From positions 1 through 64,000 of the forward strand of contig JAKSTP010000005.1 of assembly GCA_024402505.1 (NCBI GenBank): DNA of 64,000 bases, read 5' to 3'. Below are positions 24,910 to 33,353 of this stretch, one piece after another. Source of the DNA: Treponema sp. (GTDB lineage: Bacteria; Spirochaetota; Spirochaetia; Treponematales; Treponemataceae). Every line of letters begins with the position of its first letter. Position 1 is the stretch's first letter. A program made the position numbers and the translations under genes. The notes under the pieces were generated by a model that was not told the DNA's origin, made no database searches, and worked only from the letters and a program-made list of their open reading frames with translations.

Positions 24910-24912
24910 TAA

Positions 24913-25716
24913 ATGGATTCGTTGAGAATGTACGGCTATTATGTAAAAAATACAATAAAGAGCTGGTTTCAGTATAAATTGGATGCCTGTCTTCGCTCCT
25001 TAGCGGTTTTTCTTCGAGAAGGTGCCGGAATTATTATTATCTATCTTACATTAAAATCTTTTGATTCCCTGAACGGCTGGAATACCATGGAATTGTTTTT
25101 TCTTTACAGCCTGATTTTTGTAACATATGGGATTTTTATCATCTTTTTTACAGGTTTACGAGATTTTGAATGGATGGTAAATAATGGAAGTCTGGACAGG
25201 TTTTTACTTCGTCCAAGGGGAGTTCTGTTTCAGATACTTTCAAGCAATTCAGACTGGTTTGCTGCAATCGGACACGGAACTCTTGGTATAACTTTAATGC
25301 TTGTTTCCGCCAACAGAATTGGGGTTGTCTGGACTTTTGGAAATATTTTATATTTTATTACGGCAATTTTAAGCGGAGTTTTAATTCAGGGGGCAGTTTT
25401 TCTTTTTACTGCATCATTGTGTTTTTTCTTTATGAAAGTAGGGAACTTAAGAAAAGTGCTTTACTACGAACCTCGCCGGTTTGCAGGTTATCCTATTAGT
25501 ATTTATCCAAAAATCATTCAATTTTTGATGATTTACATTCTGCCTTTTGCCTTTGTGAACTATTTTCCGGTTCAGTTTATTCTAACTAAACCGGATATGG
25601 CACAATTTTCAAAAGGATTAATGTACATTGCACCTGCAATAGGCTTTGCTCTTTATATGCTTTCTTATCTTTTCTGGAGATTCAGCTTAAAGCATTATCA
25701 CAGTTCGGGAAATTAA
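24913..25716 (+). CDS. ABC-2 family transporter permease (DUF990-like), second subunit
   Basis: A 267-residue membrane protein paired with the preceding permease. It has the related layout of six hydrophobic segments, WMVNNGSLDRFLLRPRGVLFQ (the conserved cytoplasmic loop), and YPKIIQFLMIYILPFAFVNYFP near the C-terminus. GGAGG precedes the ATG. It ends 1 bp before the stop of the convergent M23 peptidase gene, with at most a weak imperfect hairpin between them. Confidence 0.88.
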   Translation: MDSLRMYGYYVKNTIKSWFQYKLDACLRSLAVFLREGAGIIIIYLTLKSFDSLNGWNTMELFFLYSLIFVTYGIFIIFFTGLRDFEWMVNNGSLDRFLLRPRGVLFQILSSNSDWFAAIGHGTLGITLMLVSANRIGVVWTFGNILYFITAILSGVLIQGAVFLFTASLCFFFMKVGNLRKVLYYEPRRFAGYPISIYPKIIQFLMIYILPFAFVNYFPVQFILTKPDMAQFSKGLMYIAPAIGFALYMLSYLFWRFSLKHYHSSGN

Positions 25717-25717
25717 A

Positions 25718-26677
25718 TTATTCCGAGAATGTAAAATCTTCAAGGAAGAATTCAGGACGAACTGCACACATGTTTAATCGAACTTCCCAATGAAGATGAG
25801 GTCCTGTGGCAAGACCGGTTGCTCCTGATTTTCCAATAAGGTCACCTGCTTTTACCATTTCTCCTTCTTTTACAGAAAGTGAATCCATATGGTAGTAAAG
25901 GCTGTAAAGTCCAGGGAGATGCTCGATAACAACGCTCCATCCGGTAGAAATACGGTTTTCGGCCATTACAACTTTTCCATCTGCACAGGCAGCTACATCA
26001 CTTCCTGTTGGAATGCCGTAATCGTTTCCATAATGAAGGCTTGTAGAAGATTTACCGTTTGTGTATTTGTAAGTGCGTCTATCGCCATAGTAGGCAGTGT
26101 ATCTTGTTGAGTCTGTTGGTGGAGTCCATCTTTTTAATGAATAAACATCAGAAAGAATTGTAGTTTCAAGGATTTCATTAAGTGTATTGATCTGGGAAGT
26201 TCTTGCCGGTGAAGAATCTGTTTTAATGGCAGTATTTGCTTCATCAAGTTCAATAACTTCTGTATTCCATTCACGGTTCTGGAATTTTACAGGAAGATTG
26301 AATTCCATTGTTTCGGTGCCATCATCAAAAATAATCTTAAGTGAATAATCACCTTCAGTAAGCCATGGGGAAAGTGGAATTCCGCAAAGCATGTCATTAA
26401 TTGATTTTTTAGTTTTTCCCAATGAATAAAAGGTTGCAGTTTCTACAACTTTTTTTCCGTTATAAAGTTTAAGGATTGCGTTTTTTTCAGGAGCCTTAAG
26501 ATTTTTTTTCTGTTTGGTATTCTGAGTAAAGTTCATTCGTACAAAAACAGCATCTCCTGGAACAAGAATTTCGTTGTATTTTACGCTGAGAGAGTAGTTT
26601 TCGCACTGGAAACTTCCTGTTGCAGCATAAAGAAAGCAGGAACTGATAAGCAAAAAAATAAGAATTAATTTTTTCAT
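25718..26677 (-). CDS. Secreted M23-family (LytM-type) metallopeptidase
   Basis: A 319-residue protein with a signal peptide (KKLILIFLLISSCFLYA), a ~190-residue N-terminal region of unknown fold, and a C-terminal peptidase_M23 domain. Zinc ligands are visible as HxxxD in LHYGNDYG and HxH in GPHLHWEVR, with the catalytic-type His in SLYYHMDSL, so it should be active on peptidoglycan cross-bridges. The ATG at 26677 is chosen over 26689 because GGAG lies 8 nt before it. It overlaps the end of recJ by 4 nt and is last in the recO-deoA-recJ group. Confidence 0.9.
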   Translation of the reverse strand: MKKLILIFLLISSCFLYAATGSFQCENYSLSVKYNEILVPGDAVFVRMNFTQNTKQKKNLKAPEKNAILKLYNGKKVVETATFYSLGKTKKSINDMLCGIPLSPWLTEGDYSLKIIFDDGTETMEFNLPVKFQNREWNTEVIELDEANTAIKTDSSPARTSQINTLNEILETTILSDVYSLKRWTPPTDSTRYTAYYGDRRTYKYTNGKSSTSLHYGNDYGIPTGSDVAACADGKVVMAENRISTGWSVVIEHLPGLYSLYYHMDSLSVKEGEMVKAGDLIGKSGATGLATGPHLHWEVRLNMCAVRPEFFLEDFTFSE

Positions 26678-28803
26678 TGGTTTCTCCATAAATCTTTAAC
26701 AATCATCTGAGGTGTTACTGTTCCATTAAAAAAGTTCTCATTCATGTTGTACAAAACTGAAACTTCATCACCCAAAGAAAAGTCTCTATTTAATTTATCG
26801 GCAGCATTCCAGAAAAGGGCAGGGAATTTATGTTTTCCGCAGTCCAGTGTAACTTTCAGATGCTGACTTTGTGCGCCCATTACTCTGGAATCAATAATTT
26901 TTAAATTTGGTGAATAAAAAACAAGTTCTTCATTGTCATTTCCAAAAGGTTCAAACAGTTTTACTGTATCCAGAATACCCGGAGTAAGGTAGTCCCGGGG
27001 AATTTCTGCATCAATATCAAGGGGTGTTTCCGATTCACCTGCAGTAAAGTTCTTGCATAGACTTTTAGCGGTGGTAAGAAAGCTGTCAAACTTTTCTTCA
27101 TCAAATGAAAAACCTGCGGCAGCGTTGTGTCCACCGTAAGCAATGAAAAAGTCATCTCCAAAAGATTTTAAAAAGTCTGTGGCAATTACATTATCTGTAG
27201 ATCTCATGGAACCTGCCCAGACTCCATCTGTTTTTGTAAGAGCAATGGAAGGCACGTTATATTCACTAAGGAGTTTTCCTGCCAGTAGACCTGTAATTCC
27301 TTTGTGAATTGATTCATCTGCTACTATAATAATTTTACCGTCATTTTTAGAAATAGAATCTTCTGCCTTTGTTTTTGTAACGTAAAGAGCATCGTTTACA
27401 AGTTTTTTACGGTCTTCGTTTAATTGAAGAAGTTCTTCGGCCAGAGTCTCACGGCGTTTTGGATCTTCAGTAACAAGGAGTTCCAGGGCAATATCTGGTT
27501 TTCCAAGACGACCGGCAGCATTAAGACAAGGATTAAGAACCCAGGCAAGATCCTGTGCAGTTATGTTCTGAAACATAAGTTTTAATTTTGCAAGAAGTAC
27601 TTGAAGTCCGGGAACAGCTTTTCCTTCCTTTATAGATTTTACGCAGTTTTTTACAAAAAGTCGGTTTTCATTACGCATAGGCATAATATCTGCCATTGCA
27701 GCAATTCCTACTAGCTGAAGTTCATCAGTTTTTGAAGCTTCAAGATTTTTGTCATTAACCGAAAGCATATAATTTGCATAGGTTATGTAAATATTGAAAA
27801 GTGCTTCAATTTCAGTATTCTGGCACATTCCGAATCTTGAAGTTTTAGAAAGATCCTTAAGTTGTGAAAGATTTTTCGAAGCAAAAGCCGGCCAGATTCT
27901 GGAACTTTCTGATTTAAGGTCCATAAATGAAAAATCAATTCCATTTCCAAAAAGGGCCTTCATTTTACCAATGGTGTCGCGGCTGTCCCAAACGTAAATG
28001 TAGTTTGATCCAAGGAAAAGAGGAAGTCTTGTATCGGTAAAATAGGTTTGTCCTGGAACAATAATCTCTTTTATAATCTTGTATTTTGTGTGATTCCTTA
28101 CTTTAAGGACAGTAATTTCAAATTTTTCTTCAATTTCTTCAATGTTCAAAAGACAGATATCGGCCTTAAAAAGAGAACTTTGTGCAAAACGAAGAGCAGA
28201 AACCAGCTTGTAAGAAACTGCGGCTCCTGAAATATCTTTAAAAGGATATTCTTCGCCTTCAACCTTAGCATCAAGAATGGCTACGGCATTAGGGATTCTG
28301 TCGGGAGGATTGTGATGATCTGTAACAATTACGTCAACTCCAAGTTCATTGGCTTTTTCAATTTCATCATAACAGGAAATTCCACAGTCCACAGTAATAA
28401 TAAGGGTTCCATTCTGTGCTGCAAATTCTTCAACTGCTTGAACAGAAAGTCCGTATGGTTCGTCTCCCTTTGGAACACGATACGAAACATCAAATCCTGC
28501 TTTTTTCATGTAATTGTAAAGGATTGCTGTGCTTGTTATGCCGTCAACATCCCGGTCACCAAAAATCAGGACTTTTTCACCTTCTTCTTTTGCGGCTAAA
28601 ATTCGTTCAACTGCATCTTCCATCTGGGAAAAAAGAAAAGGGTTATGTTCAAAATGAATGTCGCTGTCCAAAAAATAGAAAAGATCTGGGCCTTCAGTAA
28701 TTCCACGGCGGACAAAAATTGAGGCAAGAATAGGATCAATTTTATATTTTTCACAGATAGGATCAATCTGGGATTTTGTAACTGCTTTTTTATTGAATTT
28801 CAT
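26674..28803 (-). CDS. recJ: Single-stranded-DNA exonuclease RecJ with a large insertion
   Basis: RecJ degrades single-stranded DNA 5' to 3' in recombination and mismatch repair. The DHH-family motifs are DRDVDG (83-88, usually DHDADG), TVDCG (137-141), TDHH (161-164), ADIMP (371-375), and the DHHA1 motif GGHNAAAGF. Between AVSYKLVSAL (~204) and LQLVGIAAMADIMP (~362) there are about 130 residues more than in E. coli RecJ. Total length is 709. The 4-nt overlap with the M23 gene and the spacing to deoA indicate one operon. Confidence 0.92.
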   Translation of the reverse strand: MKFNKKAVTKSQIDPICEKYKIDPILASIFVRRGITEGPDLFYFLDSDIHFEHNPFLFSQMEDAVERILAAKEEGEKVLIFGDRDVDGITSTAILYNYMKKAGFDVSYRVPKGDEPYGLSVQAVEEFAAQNGTLIITVDCGISCYDEIEKANELGVDVIVTDHHNPPDRIPNAVAILDAKVEGEEYPFKDISGAAVSYKLVSALRFAQSSLFKADICLLNIEEIEEKFEITVLKVRNHTKYKIIKEIIVPGQTYFTDTRLPLFLGSNYIYVWDSRDTIGKMKALFGNGIDFSFMDLKSESSRIWPAFASKNLSQLKDLSKTSRFGMCQNTEIEALFNIYITYANYMLSVNDKNLEASKTDELQLVGIAAMADIMPMRNENRLFVKNCVKSIKEGKAVPGLQVLLAKLKLMFQNITAQDLAWVLNPCLNAAGRLGKPDIALELLVTEDPKRRETLAEELLQLNEDRKKLVNDALYVTKTKAEDSISKNDGKIIIVADESIHKGITGLLAGKLLSEYNVPSIALTKTDGVWAGSMRSTDNVIATDFLKSFGDDFFIAYGGHNAAAGFSFDEEKFDSFLTTAKSLCKNFTAGESETPLDIDAEIPRDYLTPGILDTVKLFEPFGNDNEELVFYSPNLKIIDSRVMGAQSQHLKVTLDCGKHKFPALFWNAADKLNRDFSLGDEVSVLYNMNENFFNGTVTPQMIVKDLWRNQ

Positions 28804-28814
28804 GCCTTTTTACC

Positions 28815-30170
28815 TTACCGAATGATCTTGTAAATGAGAGGATTTGTTTCAGGTTTTTCAGCACTGTAAGTTACGGCTTTAGAAAGAATGGCCTTGCTTT
28901 CAGAAAGTGAATTTTCATCTTTTCCGTATACTTCCATAAGTGGTTCGCCTTTTTTTACAAGGTCACCGGTTTTTTTGAAAAGTATCATTCCGGCGTCAGG
29001 GCAAACAGGATCAGTGGTTTTTGTGCGTCCAACTCCCAGTGCAACTCCAGCAATGCCCATAAGATAGCTTTCCATGGAAATATAACCGTCTTCTTCCGCA
29101 GTAAAAGTGTAGTGGAATGGAGAACGCCGAACATCTTTTTCTTTTAAAAGAATATCCGGATCGCCACCCTGGTCTTTTACATTTTTAAGGAAAATTTCAA
29201 GTGCCTTTCCGCTTTCAACTGCTTTTTTGCACATTTCAAGACCTTCCTCTGTAGACCTGGCAATTTTACCCAGGACCAGCATTTCGGCTCCCAAAGTGCA
29301 GGTGAGTTCCATAACGTCAGAAGGCCCCTTATTCATAAGGCAGTCAATGGTTTCTTCTATTTCAAGGAAGTTCCCAATTTTGAGTCCCAAAGGAGTGTTC
29401 ATGTCTGTAAGGAAGGCTGTGGCATCTTTTCCCATGGCCTTTACAGTTTTTACAAGACTGGTTGCAAGATTTTCTGCATCTTCTTTGGATTTCATAAAAG
29501 CGCCGGTTCCGTATTTTACGTCGAAAACAAGAGCATCACTTCCTTCAGCAACTTTTTTTGAAAGAATGCTTGCTGTAATTAAAGGAATAGATTCAACAGT
29601 TCCGGTAACATCACGGAGTGCGTAAAGAATTCTGTCGGCAGGTGCAATTTTTTTAGTCTGGCCTGTCATGGCAAAACCAGTGCTGTTAATTAATTCTGTA
29701 AACTTTTCTTCAGTAAGATTTACATTATATCCTTTTATTGATTCGAGCTTGTCTAAAGTTCCGCCGGTGTGACCAAGAGCACGGCCGCTCATCATTGGAA
29801 CTTTAAGTCCACAGGCTGCAACAATTGGTGCAAGTGGCAAAGAAATCTTATCTCCAACGCCCCCTGTAGAATGCTTGTCTACAAATACAGTGTTTTCTGG
29901 AAATAAGCCGGATTTATGGAGGTTGATTACGTCACCTGAATAGAGCATGCTCTGAGTAAGGTAAGCAGTTTCTTCAAATGTCATTCCGTTAAAGAAAATT
30001 GACATGAGCCAGGAACTGAGCTGGTATTGAGGAATGCTTTCGTCAGTGCATCCTTTTATCATAAAGTCAATTTCTTCTTTTGTAAGTGGCTCTGAGTTTT
30101 TAAGGATTTTGTTTCCCTTTTCGGTAACAAAGGTTCCCCGTTTTTTTAAAATAATATCTGTGGCTCTCAT
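28815..30170 (-). CDS. deoA: Thymidine/pyrimidine-nucleoside phosphorylase
   Basis: A 451-residue phosphorylase that splits thymidine (and perhaps uridine) with phosphate in nucleoside salvage. The family signature SGRALGHTGGTLDKLESI and the phosphate-binding DKHSTGGVGDKISLPL are present, followed by the C-terminal PYNP domain (GVGRTKTTDPVCPDAGM). DeoA and Pdp cannot be separated here. The ATG overlaps the recO stop (ATGA). Confidence 0.92.
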   Translation of the reverse strand: MRATDIILKKRGTFVTEKGNKILKNSEPLTKEEIDFMIKGCTDESIPQYQLSSWLMSIFFNGMTFEETAYLTQSMLYSGDVINLHKSGLFPENTVFVDKHSTGGVGDKISLPLAPIVAACGLKVPMMSGRALGHTGGTLDKLESIKGYNVNLTEEKFTELINSTGFAMTGQTKKIAPADRILYALRDVTGTVESIPLITASILSKKVAEGSDALVFDVKYGTGAFMKSKEDAENLATSLVKTVKAMGKDATAFLTDMNTPLGLKIGNFLEIEETIDCLMNKGPSDVMELTCTLGAEMLVLGKIARSTEEGLEMCKKAVESGKALEIFLKNVKDQGGDPDILLKEKDVRRSPFHYTFTAEEDGYISMESYLMGIAGVALGVGRTKTTDPVCPDAGMILFKKTGDLVKKGEPLMEVYGKDENSLSESKAILSKAVTYSAEKPETNPLIYKIIR

Positions 30171-30925
30171 AAAATTCCCATCCCAATTTCAAGAGTATTA
30201 AGCCTGGCAGAGCAGGTGAGTTTTGTCATTTCGTAAATAATAATCCTGATCTGATTAAAAGCTTCCTCATCAAGAGGATAATTTCGTGCTTCTTTTGGAT
30301 CAAGATTTGCACAGGCCCAAAGGTACATGAGCCCCTCATATTTTACAGGCAGAAGATGCTGACTTTTGTGTCCTTCAGCACACTCACTGCATATAAAAGA
30401 GTTTTCGTTAACATTATAATAGGAAAGCTGGTTTTTAGAAACAGGATTTTCGCAGGAACTGCAGTTTTCAATTCCAGGCATAAGTCCTGAATTTCTGATA
30501 AAACGCCATAAAAATCTTAAAAGGCCAGCCCGGCTTTGTAATTCCGAAGAAAGTTCCATCCCGTCTAAAAAAGATGTAATCAAGGGCCAGAAAAGATTAT
30601 TGTCACCGCCACATTCAGTTTTTATTGCAATTTCGCAGACAAGATTTGCTGCATAGGTTTTAAAAAGACTTTCAGAAAAACTCATATGAAAGTTCTTTAC
30701 ATCAAAATCACTTATCTTGCTCTGATTTTTTTCGGAGTTTTCGTAAATATAAATAATTCCGTAATTAAAAGGGGCACATAAAGACCGAAGTTTTGATTTC
30801 GGACCGCCATATAAACAGACCTTATAAATACCACGTTCTTTGGTGAGAATGGTAACAAGGGTATTGTTTTCACCAAGGGGAGAAAGAGAAAGAATTACTG
30901 CTTCACTAGAAAAATTACGGTTCAT
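30167..30925 (-). CDS. recO: DNA repair protein RecO
   Basis: RecO loads RecA in the RecFOR pathway. The N-terminal OB domain is seen as FSSEAVILSLSPLGENNTLVTILT and KVCLYGGPKSKLRS. The zinc-binding C-terminal part has CSSC and CSEC pairs. The start is taken as the ATG at 30925 (252 residues); an upstream in-frame TTG at 30940 lies inside a terminator stem-loop. The U-tract of that terminator touches the ATG, leaving no room for a ribosome binding site. Confidence 0.85.
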   Translation of the reverse strand: MNRNFSSEAVILSLSPLGENNTLVTILTKERGIYKVCLYGGPKSKLRSLCAPFNYGIIYIYENSEKNQSKISDFDVKNFHMSFSESLFKTYAANLVCEIAIKTECGGDNNLFWPLITSFLDGMELSSELQSRAGLLRFLWRFIRNSGLMPGIENCSSCENPVSKNQLSYYNVNENSFICSECAEGHKSQHLLPVKYEGLMYLWACANLDPKEARNYPLDEEAFNQIRIIIYEMTKLTCSARLNTLEIGMGIL

Positions 30926-30954
30926 AAAAAAAAGAGGCAACTTAAGGTTACCTC
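30926..30954 (-). terminator. Intrinsic terminator of araD abutting the recO start codon
   Basis: On the minus strand GAGGTAAC (30947-30954) pairs with GTTGCCTC (30934-30941; one G-U pair) around a 5-nt loop, followed by eight U residues (30926-30933). The next three bases are the recO ATG. Confidence 0.85.
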
Positions 30955-30965
30955 TTTATTATAAC

Positions 30966-31682
30966 TTATTTTCCCTGTCCGTAGTAAGAATTTGGTCCAT
31001 GTTTTCGCTCATAATGCTTGTTGATGATGTACTCAGGGAGTCTGTCATCCATGGAAGCACCGTTTAAGCGAGTAAAGGATGCCATTTTACAGATTTCTTC
31101 AAGAACTGTTCCGTTGTAAACAGCTTTGTCGGCATTCTTACCCCATGCAAAAGGTCCGTGTCCGCCACAAAGAACCATGTTTACTTCAGAAGGATTAAGT
31201 CCTTTTTCTTCAAAATATTTGATGATCTGAAGACCAGTTTCCAGTTCGTAGGCAGATTTTACTGCAGCTTCAGAAAGGTATGGTGTACATGGAATATCTT
31301 TCTGAAGATGGTCAGCATGTGTTGTTCCGTAAAGTGGAACTGATTTACAGGCCTGTGCCCAGGAAACAGCAAAGGTTGAGTGAGTATGAATGATACCACC
31401 AATTTCTGCACCCTTTTCAAGTCCAAAAACCTTGTAAAGAACAGCGTGGGTTGGAGTATCAGAAGAAGGATTCAGTTTACCTTCAACCTTGTTTCCCTCA
31501 ACATCAACAATTACCATGCTGTCTGGAGTAAGTTCCGGGTAAGGTACTCCACTTGGTTTAATGGCAAAAACAGCTTTGTCTTTATCGAAGGCAGAAACGT
31601 TTCCCCAGGTATAAAGTGCCAGGTTGTTGGCAGGAATAAGCATGTTGGCTTCGTATGCAGCCTGTTTAATATCCTCGTACAT
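30966..31682 (-). CDS. araD: L-ribulose-5-phosphate 4-epimerase
   Basis: A 238-residue class II aldolase-fold epimerase converting L-ribulose-5-phosphate to D-xylulose-5-phosphate. IPANNLALYTWGNVSAFD and the zinc-binding GGIIHTHSTFAVSWAQ are seen. GTTHADHLQKDIP follows, and the C-terminal RKHGPNSYYGQ is characteristic of AraD/SgbE/UlaF. GAGGAAAT precedes the ATG. Downstream of an FGGY kinase, it forms a pentose-utilisation pair with no isomerase in the window. Confidence 0.93.
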   Translation of the reverse strand: MYEDIKQAAYEANMLIPANNLALYTWGNVSAFDKDKAVFAIKPSGVPYPELTPDSMVIVDVEGNKVEGKLNPSSDTPTHAVLYKVFGLEKGAEIGGIIHTHSTFAVSWAQACKSVPLYGTTHADHLQKDIPCTPYLSEAAVKSAYELETGLQIIKYFEEKGLNPSEVNMVLCGGHGPFAWGKNADKAVYNGTVLEEICKMASFTRLNGASMDDRLPEYIINKHYERKHGPNSYYGQGK

Positions 31683-31694
31683 AATTTCCTCTTA

Positions 31695-33272
31695 TTACAG
31701 ATTTTCTACAGCGGCACGTTCTACGGCAAGACCTTTTTTGTAGTTTTCGTAGAAAATGTTGAAGCTTTCTTCAAGATCTTTTTCAACTGCGGCTGTTGTC
31801 TTTTTGCATGTAACAAATACTTTCTTTTCAAGGTATTCGTCCAGTGAACATCCTGCTCCAAGGTATGATGCAAGAATTGCCATTCCCCAAGGACCGCCTT
31901 CACCTGCAGTTTCCATAGCAGAAACAGGAGTGTGGATTGAAGCAGCCATGTATTTAAGACCAGCATCAGTCTTGAAGTATCCACCAGCACCTGTCATGCT
32001 GGTAATTTTTACATTTTCATCAAAAAGAATGTCCATACCGGCGCGGTTTGCACCAAGGGAAGTGAACATCTGGGCACGCATGAAGTTTGCAAGTGTAAAG
32101 TTACAGTTTTCAGAACGAACAAAAAGAGGACGTCCGGAATTAAAGCCTGTAATTGTTTCACCAGAAAGGTAGTTATAAGCAAGAAGTCCACCTACATCTT
32201 TATCACCTTCAATAGATTTTCCAAGAAGTTTGTCGTAAAGGTCACCCATAGTTGGTTCAAATCCCAAAGTATTGCAAACTTCTTTGAAAAGATTGATCCA
32301 GTTGTTGTGTTCTCCTGTACAGTTGTTGCAGTGAACCATGGCAACAGGACTGCCATCTGGAGTTGTAACTACGTCGATAATTCCAGGATAAACTTTGGCA
32401 AGATCTTTTTCAAGAACAACCATAGAGAAAATTGAAGTACCGGCAGAAATGTTACCTGTTCCAACTTTACATGAGTTTGTTCCAACCATACCAGTTCCTG
32501 CATCTCCTTCAGGAGGACAAAGTGGAATACCAGCTTCAAGGTCCCCGGCAGGATCAAGGAATTTTGCGCCTTCTGCAGTAAGTGTACCTGCATCTTCACC
32601 GGCGTTCAGAACTTTTGGGAAGATGTCGTTGATTTTGTAGTTCAAGCCTTTTTCTGAAATGAGTTTTTCGAACTTTGCGGTCATGGCAGAGTTATAATTC
32701 ATTTCGTCTTTGTTGATTGGGAACATACCGGAAGCATCACCAACCCCAAGAACTTTTTTTCCTGTAAGACGATAGTGAATGTATGCTGCAAGAGTATATA
32801 CGTTCTGAATTTTAGAAACGTGTTCTTCTTTGTTCAGAATAGCCTGATAAAGGTGAGAGATTGACCATCTTTCTGGAACAGGGAAGTTGAAAAGTTCCGA
32901 AAGTTCTGCAGAAGCCTGTCCTGTAATTGTGTTGCGCCAGGTTCTGAAAGGTACAAGGAGTTTGTCATCTTTATCAAAAGCAAGATATCCGTGCATCATA
33001 GCTGAAACACCGGCACTTTTGAATTTTTTAAGGGTTACACCGTATTTTTCGTTTACGTCCTTTTTAAGATCAGCGTAACATTCCTGAAGTCCTTTATGAA
33101 TCAGATCAAGATCATATGTCCATACACCGTCAACAAGCTGGTTTTCCCATGTAAAACTTCCGCCTGCAATAGGTTCAAAATTAGAATTGATAAGTACTGC
33201 CTTGATTCGTGTAGAACCGAATTCAATACCCAAAACACTGTTACCGTCGATAATTTCTTTTTTATTGTCCAT
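31695..33272 (-). CDS. FGGY-family carbohydrate kinase (probable L-ribulokinase role)
   Basis: A 525-residue sugar kinase. The ATPase start VLGIEFGSTRIKAVL is in the N-terminal domain; GVSAMMHGYLAFD, MVHCNNCTGEHNNW and TGAGGYFKTDAG (ATP-binding, late) follow the FGGY order. It is closer to the large clostridial-type FGGY kinases found beside araD than to classical AraB. The neighbouring epimerase makes L-ribulose a likely substrate, by inference. The ATG at 33272 follows a consensus promoter by 7 nt, so the mRNA is probably leaderless. Twelve further in-frame codons upstream would lie inside that promoter and are not used. Confidence 0.85.
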   Translation of the reverse strand: MDNKKEIIDGNSVLGIEFGSTRIKAVLINSNFEPIAGGSFTWENQLVDGVWTYDLDLIHKGLQECYADLKKDVNEKYGVTLKKFKSAGVSAMMHGYLAFDKDDKLLVPFRTWRNTITGQASAELSELFNFPVPERWSISHLYQAILNKEEHVSKIQNVYTLAAYIHYRLTGKKVLGVGDASGMFPINKDEMNYNSAMTAKFEKLISEKGLNYKINDIFPKVLNAGEDAGTLTAEGAKFLDPAGDLEAGIPLCPPEGDAGTGMVGTNSCKVGTGNISAGTSIFSMVVLEKDLAKVYPGIIDVVTTPDGSPVAMVHCNNCTGEHNNWINLFKEVCNTLGFEPTMGDLYDKLLGKSIEGDKDVGGLLAYNYLSGETITGFNSGRPLFVRSENCNFTLANFMRAQMFTSLGANRAGMDILFDENVKITSMTGAGGYFKTDAGLKYMAASIHTPVSAMETAGEGGPWGMAILASYLGAGCSLDEYLEKKVFVTCKKTTAAVEKDLEESFNIFYENYKKGLAVERAAVENL

Positions 33273-33279
33273 AAATTTA

Positions 33280-33308
33280 ATTATAGACTCGTAGTGGCCT
33301 TGGGTCAA
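33280..33308 (-). promoter_or_regulatory. Near-consensus promoter of the FGGY kinase gene (leaderless geometry)
   Basis: On the minus strand TTGACC (33303-33308), a 17-bp spacer and a perfect TATAAT (33280-33285), ending 7 nt before the ATG at 33272. No Shine-Dalgarno sequence lies between. It is the strongest promoter match in the window. Confidence 0.75.
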
Positions 33309-33353
33309 TGAAAAACAGGCTTTAGAAGAGGTTTCATTTTGTAGGTAAAATTA

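Noticed and set aside
25704-25729. Hairpin between the ABC-2 permease and the M23 peptidase as a bidirectional terminator
   Set aside because: Only a 4-bp core with bulges and no T-tract; too weak to call.
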